Origin: Loktanella sp. D2R18
GTDB taxonomy: Bacteria > Pseudomonadota > Alphaproteobacteria > Rhodobacterales > Rhodobacteraceae
NCBI RefSeq assembly: GCF_003318235.1
Contig: NZ_QOCG01000030.1
Location: 413,389 to 477,388, forward strand
DNA: 64,000 nt
Reading direction: 5' to 3'
Below the pieces are notes generated by a model. That model did no database searches and was not told the DNA's origin. It saw only the letters and a program-made list of their open reading frames with translations. Shown here piece by piece: positions 53,631 to 63,293 of this stretch (its first letter is position 1; every line of letters begins with the position of its first letter). The position numbers and the translations under genes are program-made.

Positions 53631-54154
53631 AGCAGGTCCAAGACCGCGTTGACCGTGACATCAAGCGTCCCACTATTGTCGATCTCATGCGCGTGTATCC
53701 CGTCGGGCAGCGCAAAGCTCGCGCGATCCAATCGCCCCGCGACTTGTTCTACCGTCTCGCGGCCACGTACCAAAAGCCGCTTTTCTAACACGTCGCGCGA
53801 TGCGGTCAGCGCAATAAATTCGGTATGCGCGAACCGTCCCCGTGCAGTAATCAACTGAGCACGTGACAGGTTCGCCAACACATCGTGCCCGGACGCGAGC
53901 ACACCACCTACCCCCAAAGGGATGCCATAGCGCAGCCCATGTGCCGGCCATGACAGGGCAAATTTACCTGCGGCTTCCATTGCCGAAAACTGCGTCTCGG
54001 TCACACCGTCAAAGTCTTCGCCACCTGCATCACTGGGCCGGGTAATCACACGGCGCACCGGTACAAGCCGGGGTTCAGCCGCGGCCATAGCGTGCATAAC
54101 GCTATCTTTGCCAACCCCCGATGGGCCAACAACACAGATGAAACGCCCGGTCAC
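53612..54154 (-). CDS. phnN: Ribose 1,5-bisphosphate phosphokinase
   Basis: A 180-residue guanylate-kinase-like P-loop enzyme that makes PRPP from ribose 1,5-bisphosphate at the end of the C-P lyase pathway. Walker A is GPSGVGKDS (near residue 10). [19 protein letters not shown] is the family substrate loop. It overlaps phnL by 4 bases. Confidence 0.9.
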   Translation of the reverse strand: MTGRFICVVGPSGVGKDSVMHAMAAAEPRLVPVRRVITRPSDAGGEDFDGVTETQFSAMEAAGKFALSWPAHGLRYGIPLGVGGVLASGHDVLANLSRAQLITARGRFAHTEFIALTASRDVLEKRLLVRGRETVEQVAGRLDRASFALPDGIHAHEIDNSGTLDVTVNAVLDLLYPDRS

Positions 54155-54834
54155 GCCGCCGCCTTTGGGGTAAAGCCGGTCACATCAATCTCGCGGTCAC
54201 ACACACGGTCACGGGCAGCTTCGTCGTGGAAAATCCCGATAATTGCAGCGCCGCGCGCCTTGGCCTCTTCGATCATCGCCATCACGACTTCACGGTTTTT
54301 GCCGTCAAGGCTCGCGGTCGGCTCATCCAGCAACAAGGCTGGATAATTATAGGCAAACCCACGTGCAATATTCACGCGCTGCTGTTCGCCGCCAGAAAAC
54401 GTCGTCGGGCTAAGCGCCCAAAGCCGTTCCGGGATGTTCAAGTTTTCAAGCAAGACCTGTGCACGCGCAAGCGCGGCACCGCGTTCAGCCCCGGTTGCCA
54501 GCAATGGATCAGCCACAACTTCGACCGTGGGAACACGCGGGACAACGCGCAAAAACTGACTGACATAACCCAATGTATAGCGGCGCAACTGCAATATTTC
54601 GCGTGGTGCGGCAGAGGCGACATCCACATCATCGATCATGATCCGACCAGCAGCAGCCAAATAGTTTCCGTAAATCATCCGCATGAGCGTCGATTTGCCA
54701 GAACCAGATTGCCCGACAAGGGCCACGCATTCGCCCGGTGCAACCTGTAATGACGCGCCATCCATGACGGGGATCGTCGCGGCACCTTGGTTATGCAGGG
54801 TGAACGACTTTGATACGTTTTCGATACTGATCAT
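54151..54834 (-). CDS. phnL: C-P lyase complex ABC-type subunit
   Basis: A 227-residue ABC-type ATPase resembling lipoprotein exporters, as PhnL does: Walker [11 protein letters not shown], signature [15 protein letters not shown], Walker [12 protein letters not shown]. It has no permease partner here and works with the C-P lyase core. The ATG giving [11 protein letters not shown] is preferred, with AAGGATT upstream. A TTG six codons earlier is possible. Confidence 0.9.
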   Translation of the reverse strand: MISIENVSKSFTLHNQGAATIPVMDGASLQVAPGECVALVGQSGSGKSTLMRMIYGNYLAAAGRIMIDDVDVASAAPREILQLRRYTLGYVSQFLRVVPRVPTVEVVADPLLATGAERGAALARAQVLLENLNIPERLWALSPTTFSGGEQQRVNIARGFAYNYPALLLDEPTASLDGKNREVVMAMIEEAKARGAAIIGIFHDEAARDRVCDREIDVTGFTPKAAA

Positions 54835-54848
54835 CGTATAATCCTTAT

Positions 54849-55619
54849 TCAAACCTGCAACACCGACGACACCAACAGCTGGGTATAGCCGTGCTGTGGA
54901 TCATCAAGCACCTGATCGGTTAGCCCGGTTTCAACCACATGCCCGTCTTTCATCACCATCAATCGATCGGCAAGCAGGCGGACAACAGCCAAATCATGGG
55001 TCACGATAATTGCGCTGAGGTTCATTTCGCGTACCAAGCCGCGCAACAGGTCTAACAGACGGGCCTGCACAGACACGTCCAAGCCACCCGTCGGTTCATC
55101 CATGAACACCAAGCGCGGTCCGGTCACCAAGTTTCGCGCGATTTGCAAGCGTTGCTGCATACCACCCGAAAACGCGGTGGGGCGGTCATCAACGCGGTCC
55201 GCGTTAATCTCAACCCGGCCAAGCCAATCTGTCGCCTGATCGCGGATTTCACCATAATGGCGCGCGCCTACAGCCATCAACCGTTCGCCGACGTTGCCAC
55301 CAGCACTTACATTCATGCGCAGCCCATCGCGCGCATGTTGATGCACAAATGCCCAATCCGTGCGCGACAGCATCCGCCGTTCTGGTTCAGACATCGTGAC
55401 CGTGTCACGCATGCCATCCACGCGCGTGTCAAAATTCACCGCGCCAGTGTCCGGCGCGAGATGCCCCGCGAGACAATTCAATAGGGTCGATTTACCTGAA
55501 CCGCTTTCGCCAACGATACCCATAACTTCACCGGGATACAGATCAAACGATACATCCTTGCAGCCAATCCGGTGGCCGTAGAACTTTGAAATTCCACCAA
55601 CATTCAACAGCGGGTTCAT
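54849..55619 (-). CDS. phnK: C-P lyase complex ABC-type subunit
   Basis: A 256-residue ABC ATPase of the oligopeptide type, docking on the PhnGHIJ core. Walker A is [10 protein letters not shown], signature [15 protein letters not shown], Walker [12 protein letters not shown]. It overlaps the phnJ stop by 4 bases and precedes phnL by 14 bases. Confidence 0.91.
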   Translation of the reverse strand: MNPLLNVGGISKFYGHRIGCKDVSFDLYPGEVMGIVGESGSGKSTLLNCLAGHLAPDTGAVNFDTRVDGMRDTVTMSEPERRMLSRTDWAFVHQHARDGLRMNVSAGGNVGERLMAVGARHYGEIRDQATDWLGRVEINADRVDDRPTAFSGGMQQRLQIARNLVTGPRLVFMDEPTGGLDVSVQARLLDLLRGLVREMNLSAIIVTHDLAVVRLLADRLMVMKDGHVVETGLTDQVLDDPQHGYTQLLVSSVLQV

Positions 55620-56485
55620 GCCGCATCCTCCGCATAAGGGACACCTTGCGCACCGATATGGCCAGCCTTACGCCGCGAACAGCAGTAATCTGTGTCTGAA
55701 CACATAAACATCCGTTTGCCTGAATCGTCGACGATCAACTCATCAAGATAGCTGTCAGTGGCACCGCATAGATCACAGGCGTGATCTGCTTTGCTGGCTT
55801 CAAACGGGTAGTCTTCGAAATCAAGACTGACAACATCCGTATAGGGCGGCACCGCATAAATGCGTTGTTCGCGGCCCGCGCCAAACAGCTGGATGCCCGC
55901 CATATTGAGTTTCGGGTTGTCAAACTTCGGAATTGGCGAAGGGTCCATGACATAACGGCCTTCAACCTTCACCGGGTACGCATAGGACGTCGCAATCGCG
56001 CCGTGCTGCGAAATATCCTCATACAGTTTCACATGCATCAACCCGTATTCTTCAAGCGCGTGCATCTTGCGGGTCTCAACCTCGGACGGTTCCAAAAAGC
56101 GAAGAGGCTCAGGAATGGGCACCTGATAGACCAAAATCTGATCGGCGCGCAGGTCTTGCTCTGGGATACGGTGGCGGGTCTGGATCACGCTGGCCTCAGC
56201 CGTGGCTTCTGTCACGGCAACATCTGCGGTCTTTTCAAAAAACCGGCGGATCGACACGGCGTTCGTCGTATCATCGGCCCCTTGGTCAATCACCTTAAAG
56301 GTATCTTCGGGCGTCAAAACAGCCGCTGACACCTGCACGCCACCCGTGCCCCAACCATAAGGCATCGGCATTTCGCGGCTCGCAAATGGGACCTGATACC
56401 CCGGAATCGCCAACCCCTTAAGGATTGCGCGGCGGATCATCCGTTTCGTTTGTTCGTCCAGATACGCAAAGTTATAGTCAGACAT
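55616..56485 (-). CDS. phnJ: Carbon-phosphorus lyase (radical SAM) PhnJ
   Basis: A 289-residue catalytic subunit that cleaves the C-P bond of ribosyl phosphonates. The unusual cysteine motif C-x2-C-x21-C-x5-C is complete (Cys237, 240, 262, 268 with the MSDYNFAYLDEQ start), which binds the [4Fe-4S] cluster and thiyl Cys. The ATG at complement 56485 is taken, with a GTG 3 codons earlier also open. It overlaps phnK by 4 bases. Confidence 0.94.
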   Translation of the reverse strand: MSDYNFAYLDEQTKRMIRRAILKGLAIPGYQVPFASREMPMPYGWGTGGVQVSAAVLTPEDTFKVIDQGADDTTNAVSIRRFFEKTADVAVTEATAEASVIQTRHRIPEQDLRADQILVYQVPIPEPLRFLEPSEVETRKMHALEEYGLMHVKLYEDISQHGAIATSYAYPVKVEGRYVMDPSPIPKFDNPKLNMAGIQLFGAGREQRIYAVPPYTDVVSLDFEDYPFEASKADHACDLCGATDSYLDELIVDDSGKRMFMCSDTDYCCSRRKAGHIGAQGVPYAEDAA

Positions 56486-56557
56486 GCGCAGCACCCCATA
56501 TCATCTTGCTCAAAATACTCTCGCCGAAGGCGTTGGCGCTTGCGCCAAAACAAATAC

Positions 56558-57640
56558 TCACTCTGCCGCCTCCTGCATTGCTTGCGCTTCGCGGCGCAAT
56601 TTCCGGATCAGCTCTAGTTCTGATTGGAAATCGACGTAATGCGGCAGTTTGATATGCTCTAAAAACCCGGTCGCTTGGATGTTGTCCGCGTGATAAAGCA
56701 CAAATTCCTCGTCTTGCGCCGGCGCGCCGACATTGTCTTCGCCCAGCTCTTTCCAGCGCAACGCGCGGTCAACCAAAGCCATCGAAATCGCCTTACGCTC
56801 CGTCATGCCGAACACCAGCCCGTAACCACGGGTGAATTGCGGCGGCTCGGTCTTAGAGCCTTGGAATTGGTTAACGGTTTCACATTCGGTCAATGTGACC
56901 TCGCCGATATCAACGGCAAACCCAAGCTCAGGGATATCCATTTCAACGGGGACAGCACCGATCCGCAATTCCGCGACAAAGGCGTGGTTGCGCGCGTAGC
57001 CGCGTTGCGTCGAATAGGCCATGCCAAGGATGAACCCTTCGTCGCCACGGGTCAGCGCTTGCAAACGCAGCGCACGGCTCGCGGGCAGTTCAAGCGGGGC
57101 GCGGGTCAAATCGTCAGGCACTTCAGGGCCAGCGGGCTCATTTTGGATCAGGTTTTCACGATCCAAGAACGACATGATATGTGGCGTCTCAGCGGGTGGC
57201 GCATCTGTCATTGGCGCTTGCGGGGCCTCACCATCGGCGGCGAGCTTGAAATCAAGCAGGCGGTGCGTGTAGTCAAACGTCGGCCCAAGCACCTGCCCGC
57301 CCGGTGCGTCCTTAAACGTCGCAGAAACGCGCCGATCGCAGGCCATTTTTTCGGTATCGACGGGTTCCGACCCACCAAACCGCGGCAACGTCGTGCGGTA
57401 GGCGCGGATCAAAAAGATCGCTTCGATCAGATCGCCGCGCGACTGCTTGATCGCAAGTGCCGCCAAATCAGGATCAAAAAGCGACCCCTCCGCCATCACC
57501 CGGTTCACGGCCAAAGCCAATTGTTCGCGAATTTGGGCGACCGATAATTCAGTGACGGATGTACCCCCACGTCGTTCTTCGGCAAGCCACGCATGGGCGT
57601 TATCAATCGCCTTTTCGCCGCCCTTTACTGCAACATACAT
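56558..57640 (-). CDS. phnI: C-P lyase core subunit PhnI
   Basis: A 360-residue subunit (MYVAVKGGEKAIDNAH start) that, with PhnG, H and J, forms the core complex and exchanges adenine for phosphonate on ATP. The typical ARNHAFVAELRIG and DRENLIQNEP regions are present. It is followed by phnJ after 72 bases, the largest gap in the operon, and abuts phnH directly. Confidence 0.93.
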   Translation of the reverse strand: MYVAVKGGEKAIDNAHAWLAEERRGGTSVTELSVAQIREQLALAVNRVMAEGSLFDPDLAALAIKQSRGDLIEAIFLIRAYRTTLPRFGGSEPVDTEKMACDRRVSATFKDAPGGQVLGPTFDYTHRLLDFKLAADGEAPQAPMTDAPPAETPHIMSFLDRENLIQNEPAGPEVPDDLTRAPLELPASRALRLQALTRGDEGFILGMAYSTQRGYARNHAFVAELRIGAVPVEMDIPELGFAVDIGEVTLTECETVNQFQGSKTEPPQFTRGYGLVFGMTERKAISMALVDRALRWKELGEDNVGAPAQDEEFVLYHADNIQATGFLEHIKLPHYVDFQSELELIRKLRREAQAMQEAAE

Positions 57641-58201
57641 CTAAGAAACCTTTGTCGTCCGTGGCAAAGCGGCAAGATCGCTTTGGCAGGTGAATATAAA
57701 ATCGAGCCCCAATGGAAACAGCAGCGCATTGTTTTGAAATGCCTGTGCATCGGGCAATGAAAGCGTCGCTGTGTCTTTGATCCCCGGCCCGCGTAACGTT
57801 GCACCTGTGACACTCAAGTGATCCGTTTCTACAATCAATGTCGCCGACCGATCCGGGTATTCAGACGAGCCAATGGAAAATTCGTTCAGCGGCAGATCAC
57901 CCCATGCACCCACAGCAAAAGCGGCGTTATTGGCCGCCGTAAATGGTGCACCGGTATGGAATGTGATCCACGCGCGCACTTCGTCTGTGTCAAATTTAGG
58001 CGTCAGAAACACGGGCGTTTCGGGGTCGCACATTGTAAGCAAGACGACCCCCGCCGCGATGGAAAGCGGTGCGGGCGGCAGCGCACCAGTAACTTCATTG
58101 ATTGTGCCGGGCTGCGCCATGGCAGTCATAATCTGGCGAAACGCGCGGGCTGAATCGATGGGGGCCTCGACGAACCCGCCCTCTAGAATTGCGGCCTGCA
58201 T
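57641..58201 (-). CDS. phnH: C-P lyase core subunit PhnH
   Basis: A 186-residue core subunit with the family start ILEGGFVEAPIDSARAFRQI, then MTAMAQPGTI, and a GPGIKDTATL segment. The ATG at complement 58201 is taken, although a TTG directly before it is open. It shares one base with the phnG stop and ends against phnI. Confidence 0.92.
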   Translation of the reverse strand: MQAAILEGGFVEAPIDSARAFRQIMTAMAQPGTINEVTGALPPAPLSIAAGVVLLTMCDPETPVFLTPKFDTDEVRAWITFHTGAPFTAANNAAFAVGAWGDLPLNEFSIGSSEYPDRSATLIVETDHLSVTGATLRGPGIKDTATLSLPDAQAFQNNALLFPLGLDFIFTCQSDLAALPRTTKVS

Positions 58202-58656
58202 CAATCTTCTCCTCGGACCATGGTAAAGAAATCAACCTTTGTTGCAGCAGCTTTAGCAGCGCGGGTTCGCTTGGCCGTTTCGGCGATCTTGCGCAGCGGT
58301 GCCAAAACGGCAGCCTCCACTTGTGCGGCCAAATCGGTTTGCATCAACGCATCAATCTGCGCCGCAACTTCGGCCTTTTTCTTATCGCGACCCTGCACAT
58401 AGGCGTGGCCAACGGCCCCGCCGCTAAGCGTCACGGAACAGCGCGTCACCGTCATTTCGCCTAAGTTAAATGCAGCACCAACGGCACCCGCCCGCCCGCG
58501 CACCATCACGCCACCAATCTCAGGGGCGCGCAGAAACCGGAAGTCTGGCGCGATATCAGCCTTATCCCAAATCTGAGACAAAACACCCGCATCGGATTTC
58601 GCCAGAAGGCTCATCCACGTTTTGCGAGCAGCGTTTGGATCGTTCTCTCTTGTCAT
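58201..58656 (-). CDS. phnG: C-P lyase core subunit PhnG
   Basis: A 151-residue first gene of the core operon. PhnG features include RKTWMSLLAKSD, LRAPEIGGVMVRGRAG and FNLGEMTVTRCSV. It is divergent from phnF, with 105 bases between starts holding repeated TAGACA half sites. Confidence 0.91.
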   Translation of the reverse strand: MTRENDPNAARKTWMSLLAKSDAGVLSQIWDKADIAPDFRFLRAPEIGGVMVRGRAGAVGAAFNLGEMTVTRCSVTLSGGAVGHAYVQGRDKKKAEVAAQIDALMQTDLAAQVEAAVLAPLRKIAETAKRTRAAKAAATKVDFFTMVRGED

Positions 58657-58657
58657 C

Positions 58658-58702
58658 TAGACACCTTGTGTGTTTGTCTAAATTAATATACAACTAGACA
58701 AA
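58658..58702. promoter_or_regulatory. phnF: Candidate PhnF operator
   Basis: TTTGTCTA (58673-58680) and TAGACAAA (58695-58702) form a perfect 8-bp inverted repeat with a 14-base spacer. A further TAGACA lies at 58658-58663. GTCTA/TAGAC halves suit the GTxTAxAC-type sites of HutC-subfamily GntR regulators such as PhnF. Confidence 0.55.
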
Positions 58703-58761
58703 TATTAGGCCATGTCGTTCGCGACTGGCAATCCCTTATGATGTGAAACTTTTGTGACGCC

Positions 58762-59472
58762 ATGGCCCGTACCGCTATCTGGACCTCGATCAGCACCGCG
58801 CTGACAAATGATATTGCCGAAGGGCGCTATGCCCCCGGTGACAAACTCCCGACCGAAGCTGCACTATCGGCGCGCTTTGGGGTGAACCGCCATACGGTAC
58901 GGCGCGCGCTTGCGGCAATGGCCGAGGGTGGGTTGGTCCACGCGAGGCGCGGCGCCGGGGTATTTGTGGCGCTGACGCCAACAGATTACCCGATTGGCCG
59001 ACGTGTCCGATTTCACCAAAACCTGACTGCGGCGGGCCGCGCGCCTGCGAAGCAAATCCTTGCGCTTGAAACCCGTGCGGCAGACGCGCGCGAGGCAGAC
59101 GCGCTCGCGATCCAAGCGGGCGACCCGGTGCATGTCTATGACGGGTTATCCTTGGCCGACGATCAACCTATCGCACTGTTTCGCAGCATTTTTCCGGCGG
59201 TGCGATTTCCAGACCTATGTGACCACATCGCCGAGACCAACTCTGTGACCGCCGCGCTTAAACGGCAAGGCATCTCTGACTACACCCGCGCCACGACCCG
59301 GTTGACCGCAAAACAGGCAAACGCGACCCAAGCCCTTCACCTGCGTGTAACAGAGGGTGCACCGATCCTGCGCTCAGTCGGCATAAACGTCGACACTGAT
59401 GATACCCCAATCGAATTTGGTCACACATGGTTTGCTGGCGACAGGGTCACGTTGACTGTTAACAATTCCTAA
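58762..59472 (+). CDS. phnF: GntR/HutC-family regulator of phosphonate genes
   Basis: A 236-residue regulator with an N-terminal GntR winged helix (around 5-70; ARFGVNRHTVRRALAAMAEGG) and a C-terminal UTRA effector domain. It is divergent from phnG and precedes the second phnM-type gene, consistent with local repression relieved by a phosphonate-derived ligand. ATG at 58762 gives the family N-terminus. Confidence 0.9.
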   Translation: MARTAIWTSISTALTNDIAEGRYAPGDKLPTEAALSARFGVNRHTVRRALAAMAEGGLVHARRGAGVFVALTPTDYPIGRRVRFHQNLTAAGRAPAKQILALETRAADAREADALAIQAGDPVHVYDGLSLADDQPIALFRSIFPAVRFPDLCDHIAETNSVTAALKRQGISDYTRATTRLTAKQANATQALHLRVTEGAPILRSVGINVDTDDTPIEFGHTWFAGDRVTLTVNNS

Positions 59473-59478
59473 ACAAAA

Positions 59479-59509
59479 CTGTCATACGCGCGATACATCG
59501 CGCAGTCAT
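59479..59509. promoter_or_regulatory. Possible Pho-type half boxes and palindrome before phnM2
   Basis: CTGTCAT (59479-59485) and CAGTCAT (59503-59509) resemble Pho-box halves, but they are 24 bp apart and not in the usual 11-bp phase. Between them GCGCGAT and ATCGCGC (59488-59503) form a perfect inverted repeat. Role uncertain. Confidence 0.3.
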
Positions 59510-59543
59510 AACACCTGAAATAAACCTACAGGCGACGAATACG

Positions 59544-60734
59544 ATGACCCCCCCGATTGCATTTCTGTCTATGACTGGCGCGCAGATTTTGCGCGGTGGT
59601 CGCATTGAAACCGGCAATATATCGGTGCGTGAAGGTTTCATGCGCGATGACCCAATCGGTGGCGGCCCGAGCATCAATCTCGCGGGCTATTACATCCTTC
59701 CCGGCATTATTGACCTACATGGCGATGCGTTTGAACACCATCTTGCCCCGCGCCCAACAGCACCGTTTCCGATGGCATTTGGGCTTGCGGGCACAGATCG
59801 CGACGCCGCAGCGAATGGTGTCACCACGGCTTGGATGGCGCAAAGCTGGTCATGGGAAGGCGGCGGGCGTGGTCCTGACTTTGCCGAAGACTTTATGCAG
59901 GCGCACGCAGATTACCGCGATCAGATGTTGACTGATCTGCGTATTCAAATCCGCTGCGAAACCCACACGGTCAACACCCAAGACCGGCTGATTGCCGCGA
60001 TTGAAAACTATGGCATTGACTACGTGATCTTTAACAATCACCTCGATGAAGCGCTTGAAATCGCGAAAACCCACCCTGACCGGATTGCAGCATGGGCGGC
60101 CCGCGCCGGACGCACAGCAGCCGAACATGTCGCATTGGTTGAAGCAACCCGCGATCAAAGCGAACAGGTTCCACGCTACCTGTGTAATCTTGCAGCGGCC
60201 TTTGACCGGCTCACTGTTCGCTATGGTAGCCATGATGACCCCGACGGGCGCACCCGCGAATATTACTCTATGATCGGGGCGAAAATCTGCGAATTCCCGA
60301 CCCAGCGTGCCGCTGCCGCACTGGCGAACACTTGGGCTGACCCTGTCATCATGGGCGCACCGAATGTGGTGCGCGGCGGGTCCCAATCAGGGAATATTGC
60401 CGCCGTCACATTGATCCGCGATGGGCTTTGTGACGCGCTCGTGTCTGATTATCACTACCCAACTTTAGCACAATCCGCCTTTGCGCTTGACGACGCAGGC
60501 ATCCTCGATTTGGCCAAAGCATGGGCGATGATTTCAACCCGCCCAGCCCGCATTATGGGTCTTGGGGATCGCGGTGTTATTGCTGACGGGAAGCGTGCTG
60601 ATCTGACAATTATAAACGCGACGACCCGTCAAGTAGAGGGCACAATGTCGGCGGGCCGTTGGTCACATCTTTCAGCGGGCCTTGCACATCGATTGACCCA
60701 AGCGGCCCCTAGGTTGCGGGTCGCTGCCGAATAG
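59544..60734 (+). CDS. PhnM-type amidohydrolase, second paralogue
   Basis: A 396-residue amidohydrolase related to PhnM but of a different subgroup: GIIDLHGDAFEHHLAPRPT, IRCETHTVNT, FNNHLDEAL, RYGSHDD and MGAPNVVRGGSQSGN. The metal ligands correspond to those of PhnM. It may be the true ribosyl-triphosphate diphosphatase of this locus or act on a different phosphonate intermediate. It follows phnF by 71 bases and abuts the convergent transferase gene. Confidence 0.85.
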   Translation: MTPPIAFLSMTGAQILRGGRIETGNISVREGFMRDDPIGGGPSINLAGYYILPGIIDLHGDAFEHHLAPRPTAPFPMAFGLAGTDRDAAANGVTTAWMAQSWSWEGGGRGPDFAEDFMQAHADYRDQMLTDLRIQIRCETHTVNTQDRLIAAIENYGIDYVIFNNHLDEALEIAKTHPDRIAAWAARAGRTAAEHVALVEATRDQSEQVPRYLCNLAAAFDRLTVRYGSHDDPDGRTREYYSMIGAKICEFPTQRAAAALANTWADPVIMGAPNVVRGGSQSGNIAAVTLIRDGLCDALVSDYHYPTLAQSAFALDDAGILDLAKAWAMISTRPARIMGLGDRGVIADGKRADLTIINATTRQVEGTMSAGRWSHLSAGLAHRLTQAAPRLRVAAE

Positions 60735-61349
60735 TCAGGCGTACTGTTCAAGAAAGGCTTCGGCCTTGAGCCCCCGAAAATCATCCAGCGCTGCACGCAG
60801 CCGGTCATGCGGCCAGTCCCACCATGCAAGCGCCATCATCCTGTCGGCGATATCATCCGTGAATCGCGCGCGTAACGGTACCGCAGGAATTCCTGCGACG
60901 ATCATATAGGGCGGCACATCTTTGGTCACGATGGCACCACCCGCGACAACGCAGCCGTGCCCAAGCGTGACCTCTGGCCGAATCTGTGCGCCGTGTCCGA
61001 TCCATGTGTCATGGCCAATCACCGCGCGCCGTGACTTGCGGTGCGCAAACCAGTCGTTGTCATGCCCGGCATCATCAAAATAATCGGCAGACCGATAATG
61101 GAAATGGTGCTGGCTTGCTTTATCCATCGGGTGGTCCGTCGCCCCGATGCGCACGTAGCTGGCGATGTTCGCGAACATCCCAATTTCAGCGTTTGCGATA
61201 TCGGCAAAACGGTCACAATAAGAATAGTCGCCCATATGGCTATGCGCCATTCGGGTGCCGCATCCAATCTCGGTATAGCGGCCAAAGGTGGTGTCGTTGA
61301 TGTCGCAATCTGGGTGAATGAATGGCGTGTCCGCCGTTAGCCGCGCCAT
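60735..61349 (-). CDS. Phosphonate-locus hexapeptide-repeat acyltransferase
   Basis: A 204-residue left-handed beta-helix transferase with hexapeptide-type repeats (RYTEIGCGTRMAHSHMGDYSY, VIGHDTWIGHGAQIRPEVTLGHGC). The His in the FHYRSADYF/DWFAHRK region fits xenobiotic acetyltransferase-type members. This subgroup is known from phosphonate operons, where it probably N-acetylates aminophosphonates. It is the last gene after the SDR, one base away. Confidence 0.86.
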   Translation of the reverse strand: MARLTADTPFIHPDCDINDTTFGRYTEIGCGTRMAHSHMGDYSYCDRFADIANAEIGMFANIASYVRIGATDHPMDKASQHHFHYRSADYFDDAGHDNDWFAHRKSRRAVIGHDTWIGHGAQIRPEVTLGHGCVVAGGAIVTKDVPPYMIVAGIPAVPLRARFTDDIADRMMALAWWDWPHDRLRAALDDFRGLKAEAFLEQYA

Positions 61350-61350
61350 G

Positions 61351-61995
61351 TCAAAAATCTCGCTCTGTGCCGTTCCATTTGAAGAATTTGCCGGTGTCTG
61401 CCAACGTTAACCGCGTGGCCAACGCCCACATACCGTTTGCGACCTCAGTCGGGTCAAGGTCAGCATCTGCGCCCCCCATATCGGTCCGCACCCAGCCCGG
61501 ATCAACAAGCGCCACGGCAATACCGCGCGGCTGTAAATCGGTAGCAAGCCCCTGCATCACCTTATTCACCGCAGCCTTTGAGGCGCGGTAAGCGATGCGG
61601 TCCGACTTTGCATATCCCATCCATGCCATTTGGCTTGAGACCGTCAGAATACGGGGCGCGCTGCTTTGGCCGAGCTGTGCAAGACAGGCGTTGCTGACGG
61701 CAAGTGGCCCGACAACATTCACGGCAAATGTTTCGGCCATCCCGCCAAAATCCATATCCGTTGTCGATTGTCTGTCTGGCCCGATGATCCCTGCATTATT
61801 GATAACAATATCGATTGGGCCAGCGACCTGCCTGACCGCTTCGGTCACAGCTTCGGGATCGGTTACATCAAAAACAATGTCACCTCCGCGCCCCGGGCGT
61901 GTGGCGCGGATCACATCCGCACCGGCCTTTGCCGCGACCACGCAAAGCGCCGCCCCTATGCCGCGGTTTGCACCCGTAACCAGAACGCGCGTCAA
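61351..61995 (-). CDS. Short-chain dehydrogenase/reductase
   Basis: A 214-residue SDR: cofactor site TGANRGIG (near residue 7), NNAG, and catalytic Tyr/Lys in YRASK. It belongs to the C-factor-like small SDRs. It overlaps the upstream phnE by 4 bases and so is part of the phosphonate transcript, an unusual component. Possibly it oxidises or reduces an alcohol/aldehyde from a phosphonate side chain, but the substrate is unknown. Confidence 0.85.
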   Translation of the reverse strand: MTRVLVTGANRGIGAALCVVAAKAGADVIRATRPGRGGDIVFDVTDPEAVTEAVRQVAGPIDIVINNAGIIGPDRQSTTDMDFGGMAETFAVNVVGPLAVSNACLAQLGQSSAPRILTVSSQMAWMGYAKSDRIAYRASKAAVNKVMQGLATDLQPRGIAVALVDPGWVRTDMGGADADLDPTEVANGMWALATRLTLADTGKFFKWNGTERDF

Positions 61996-63293
61996 TGACC
62001 GGCCTCGTCACCTTTGATCAGTTTACGGCGCAACCAGCCCGAGAATGTATCCATCATCATGACCATGAGAATAATCAGCACGATGTAATATGTCACCTCT
62101 TCCCAGTCTTTTTGGGTGCTGATGGCTTGGGTCAAAAGCAACCCAATACCACCACCGGTAATCGCCCCGATGATCGTTGCGGACCGCGTGTTGGATTCGA
62201 GGTAATACAAAACTTGGCTGAGCAAGACAGGTGTGATCTGTGGGATCACCCCGAAACGGTAGCGTTGCAGGGGTTTTGCCCCCGTGGATGTGATACCTTC
62301 GATTTGCTTGCCATCGACGTTTTCCAACGCCTCTGAGAACATTTTGCCGAATGATCCGGTGTCTGTGAGCAAAATCGCCAGCGACCCCGTCATTGGCCCC
62401 GGCCCAAAGGCGCGTGACAGTACAATCGTCCAGATCAACCCGTCCACACCGCGCAAGAAATCAAACACGCGCCGCGCTGCAAACCGTACCCCACCCAATG
62501 GGGTAAAGTTTTTAGCTGCGAGGAAACCAAGCGGCAGCGCGATGATCGCGGCCCCAAAGGTGCCCAAGAAGGCCATCAAGATCGTTTCAAATAACGCCCA
62601 AGCGACATCTGCGTGACGCCACATTTTGTTCGCCCAAAAATCAGACCAGATTGCCCCCGCCTCGCCATTCGCAGCGTGGCTCAGCAAAGTGCCAAACCCC
62701 ATGCCGTGGTACGGGCTGTCGAGCGTGAAGAAGAACAGCTCCCAGCCCATCGCGTAGCGGAAAACCTCGGAACGGTTGCGCGTCACGGTCAGACGCCCAG
62801 CATCCGTCGTGATCGACACGCGGTTCTTTGACGCGTTAATCCATTCGGGGATCTCATCTGTCGGGAAAGTCGCGTTGACGCCCGTGCGGCCCGGTTCGGT
62901 GACGATCATCCCATAGCCGGGGATGTCGTAGGTAACGAGGGTTTCGCCAAAGGTCACGATGTGATCATCACCCAAATCGACCAGAGTTTCGGTACCCAAG
63001 GCAACCCATTCTGGGGCTGTGCCTTCGGCGTAGCGGCCCTTGCGTTCGCCCTCAATCGCGATGCTGACACCACCATCGCGGTTATCGCGGGTTACATGGG
63101 TTTTGTAGCTATAGGCGTCAGATACCAACGTGCGCGTGTTCTCTAGGCTGACCCGTTCAGCAAGCCCACCCATATCAAAGGCCACAAAGATATATGCAAA
63201 ATAGGCAAGAATAACTGCGGGGACAGCGAAACCCATCAGGCGTTTACGTTGGAAATTTGTGGCCGTAGAGGCCTGAAGCGATGCCATGCTCAT
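61992..63293 (-). CDS. phnE: Phosphonate ABC importer permease (long form)
   Basis: A 433-residue permease. One N-terminal span, a periplasmic insert of about 160 residues (around 45-205), then the transport core with loop EALENVDGKQIEGITSTGAKPLQRYRFGVIP. Long-form PhnE proteins are common as the second permease in alphaproteobacterial phosphonate importers. It overlaps both the SDR and the upstream phnE by 4 bases. Confidence 0.9.
   Translation of the reverse strand: MSMASLQASTATNFQRKRLMGFAVPAVILAYFAYIFVAFDMGGLAERVSLENTRTLVSDAYSYKTHVTRDNRDGGVSIAIEGERKGRYAEGTAPEWVALGTETLVDLGDDHIVTFGETLVTYDIPGYGMIVTEPGRTGVNATFPTDEIPEWINASKNRVSITTDAGRLTVTRNRSEVFRYAMGWELFFFTLDSPYHGMGFGTLLSHAANGEAGAIWSDFWANKMWRHADVAWALFETILMAFLGTFGAAIIALPLGFLAAKNFTPLGGVRFAARRVFDFLRGVDGLIWTIVLSRAFGPGPMTGSLAILLTDTGSFGKMFSEALENVDGKQIEGITSTGAKPLQRYRFGVIPQITPVLLSQVLYYLESNTRSATIIGAITGGGIGLLLTQAISTQKDWEEVTYYIVLIILMVMMMDTFSGWLRRKLIKGDEAGH

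Noticed and set aside
56675..57547. 290-codon open frame antisense to phnI
   Set aside because: It lies fully inside phnI, with no ribosome site and no recognisable family.
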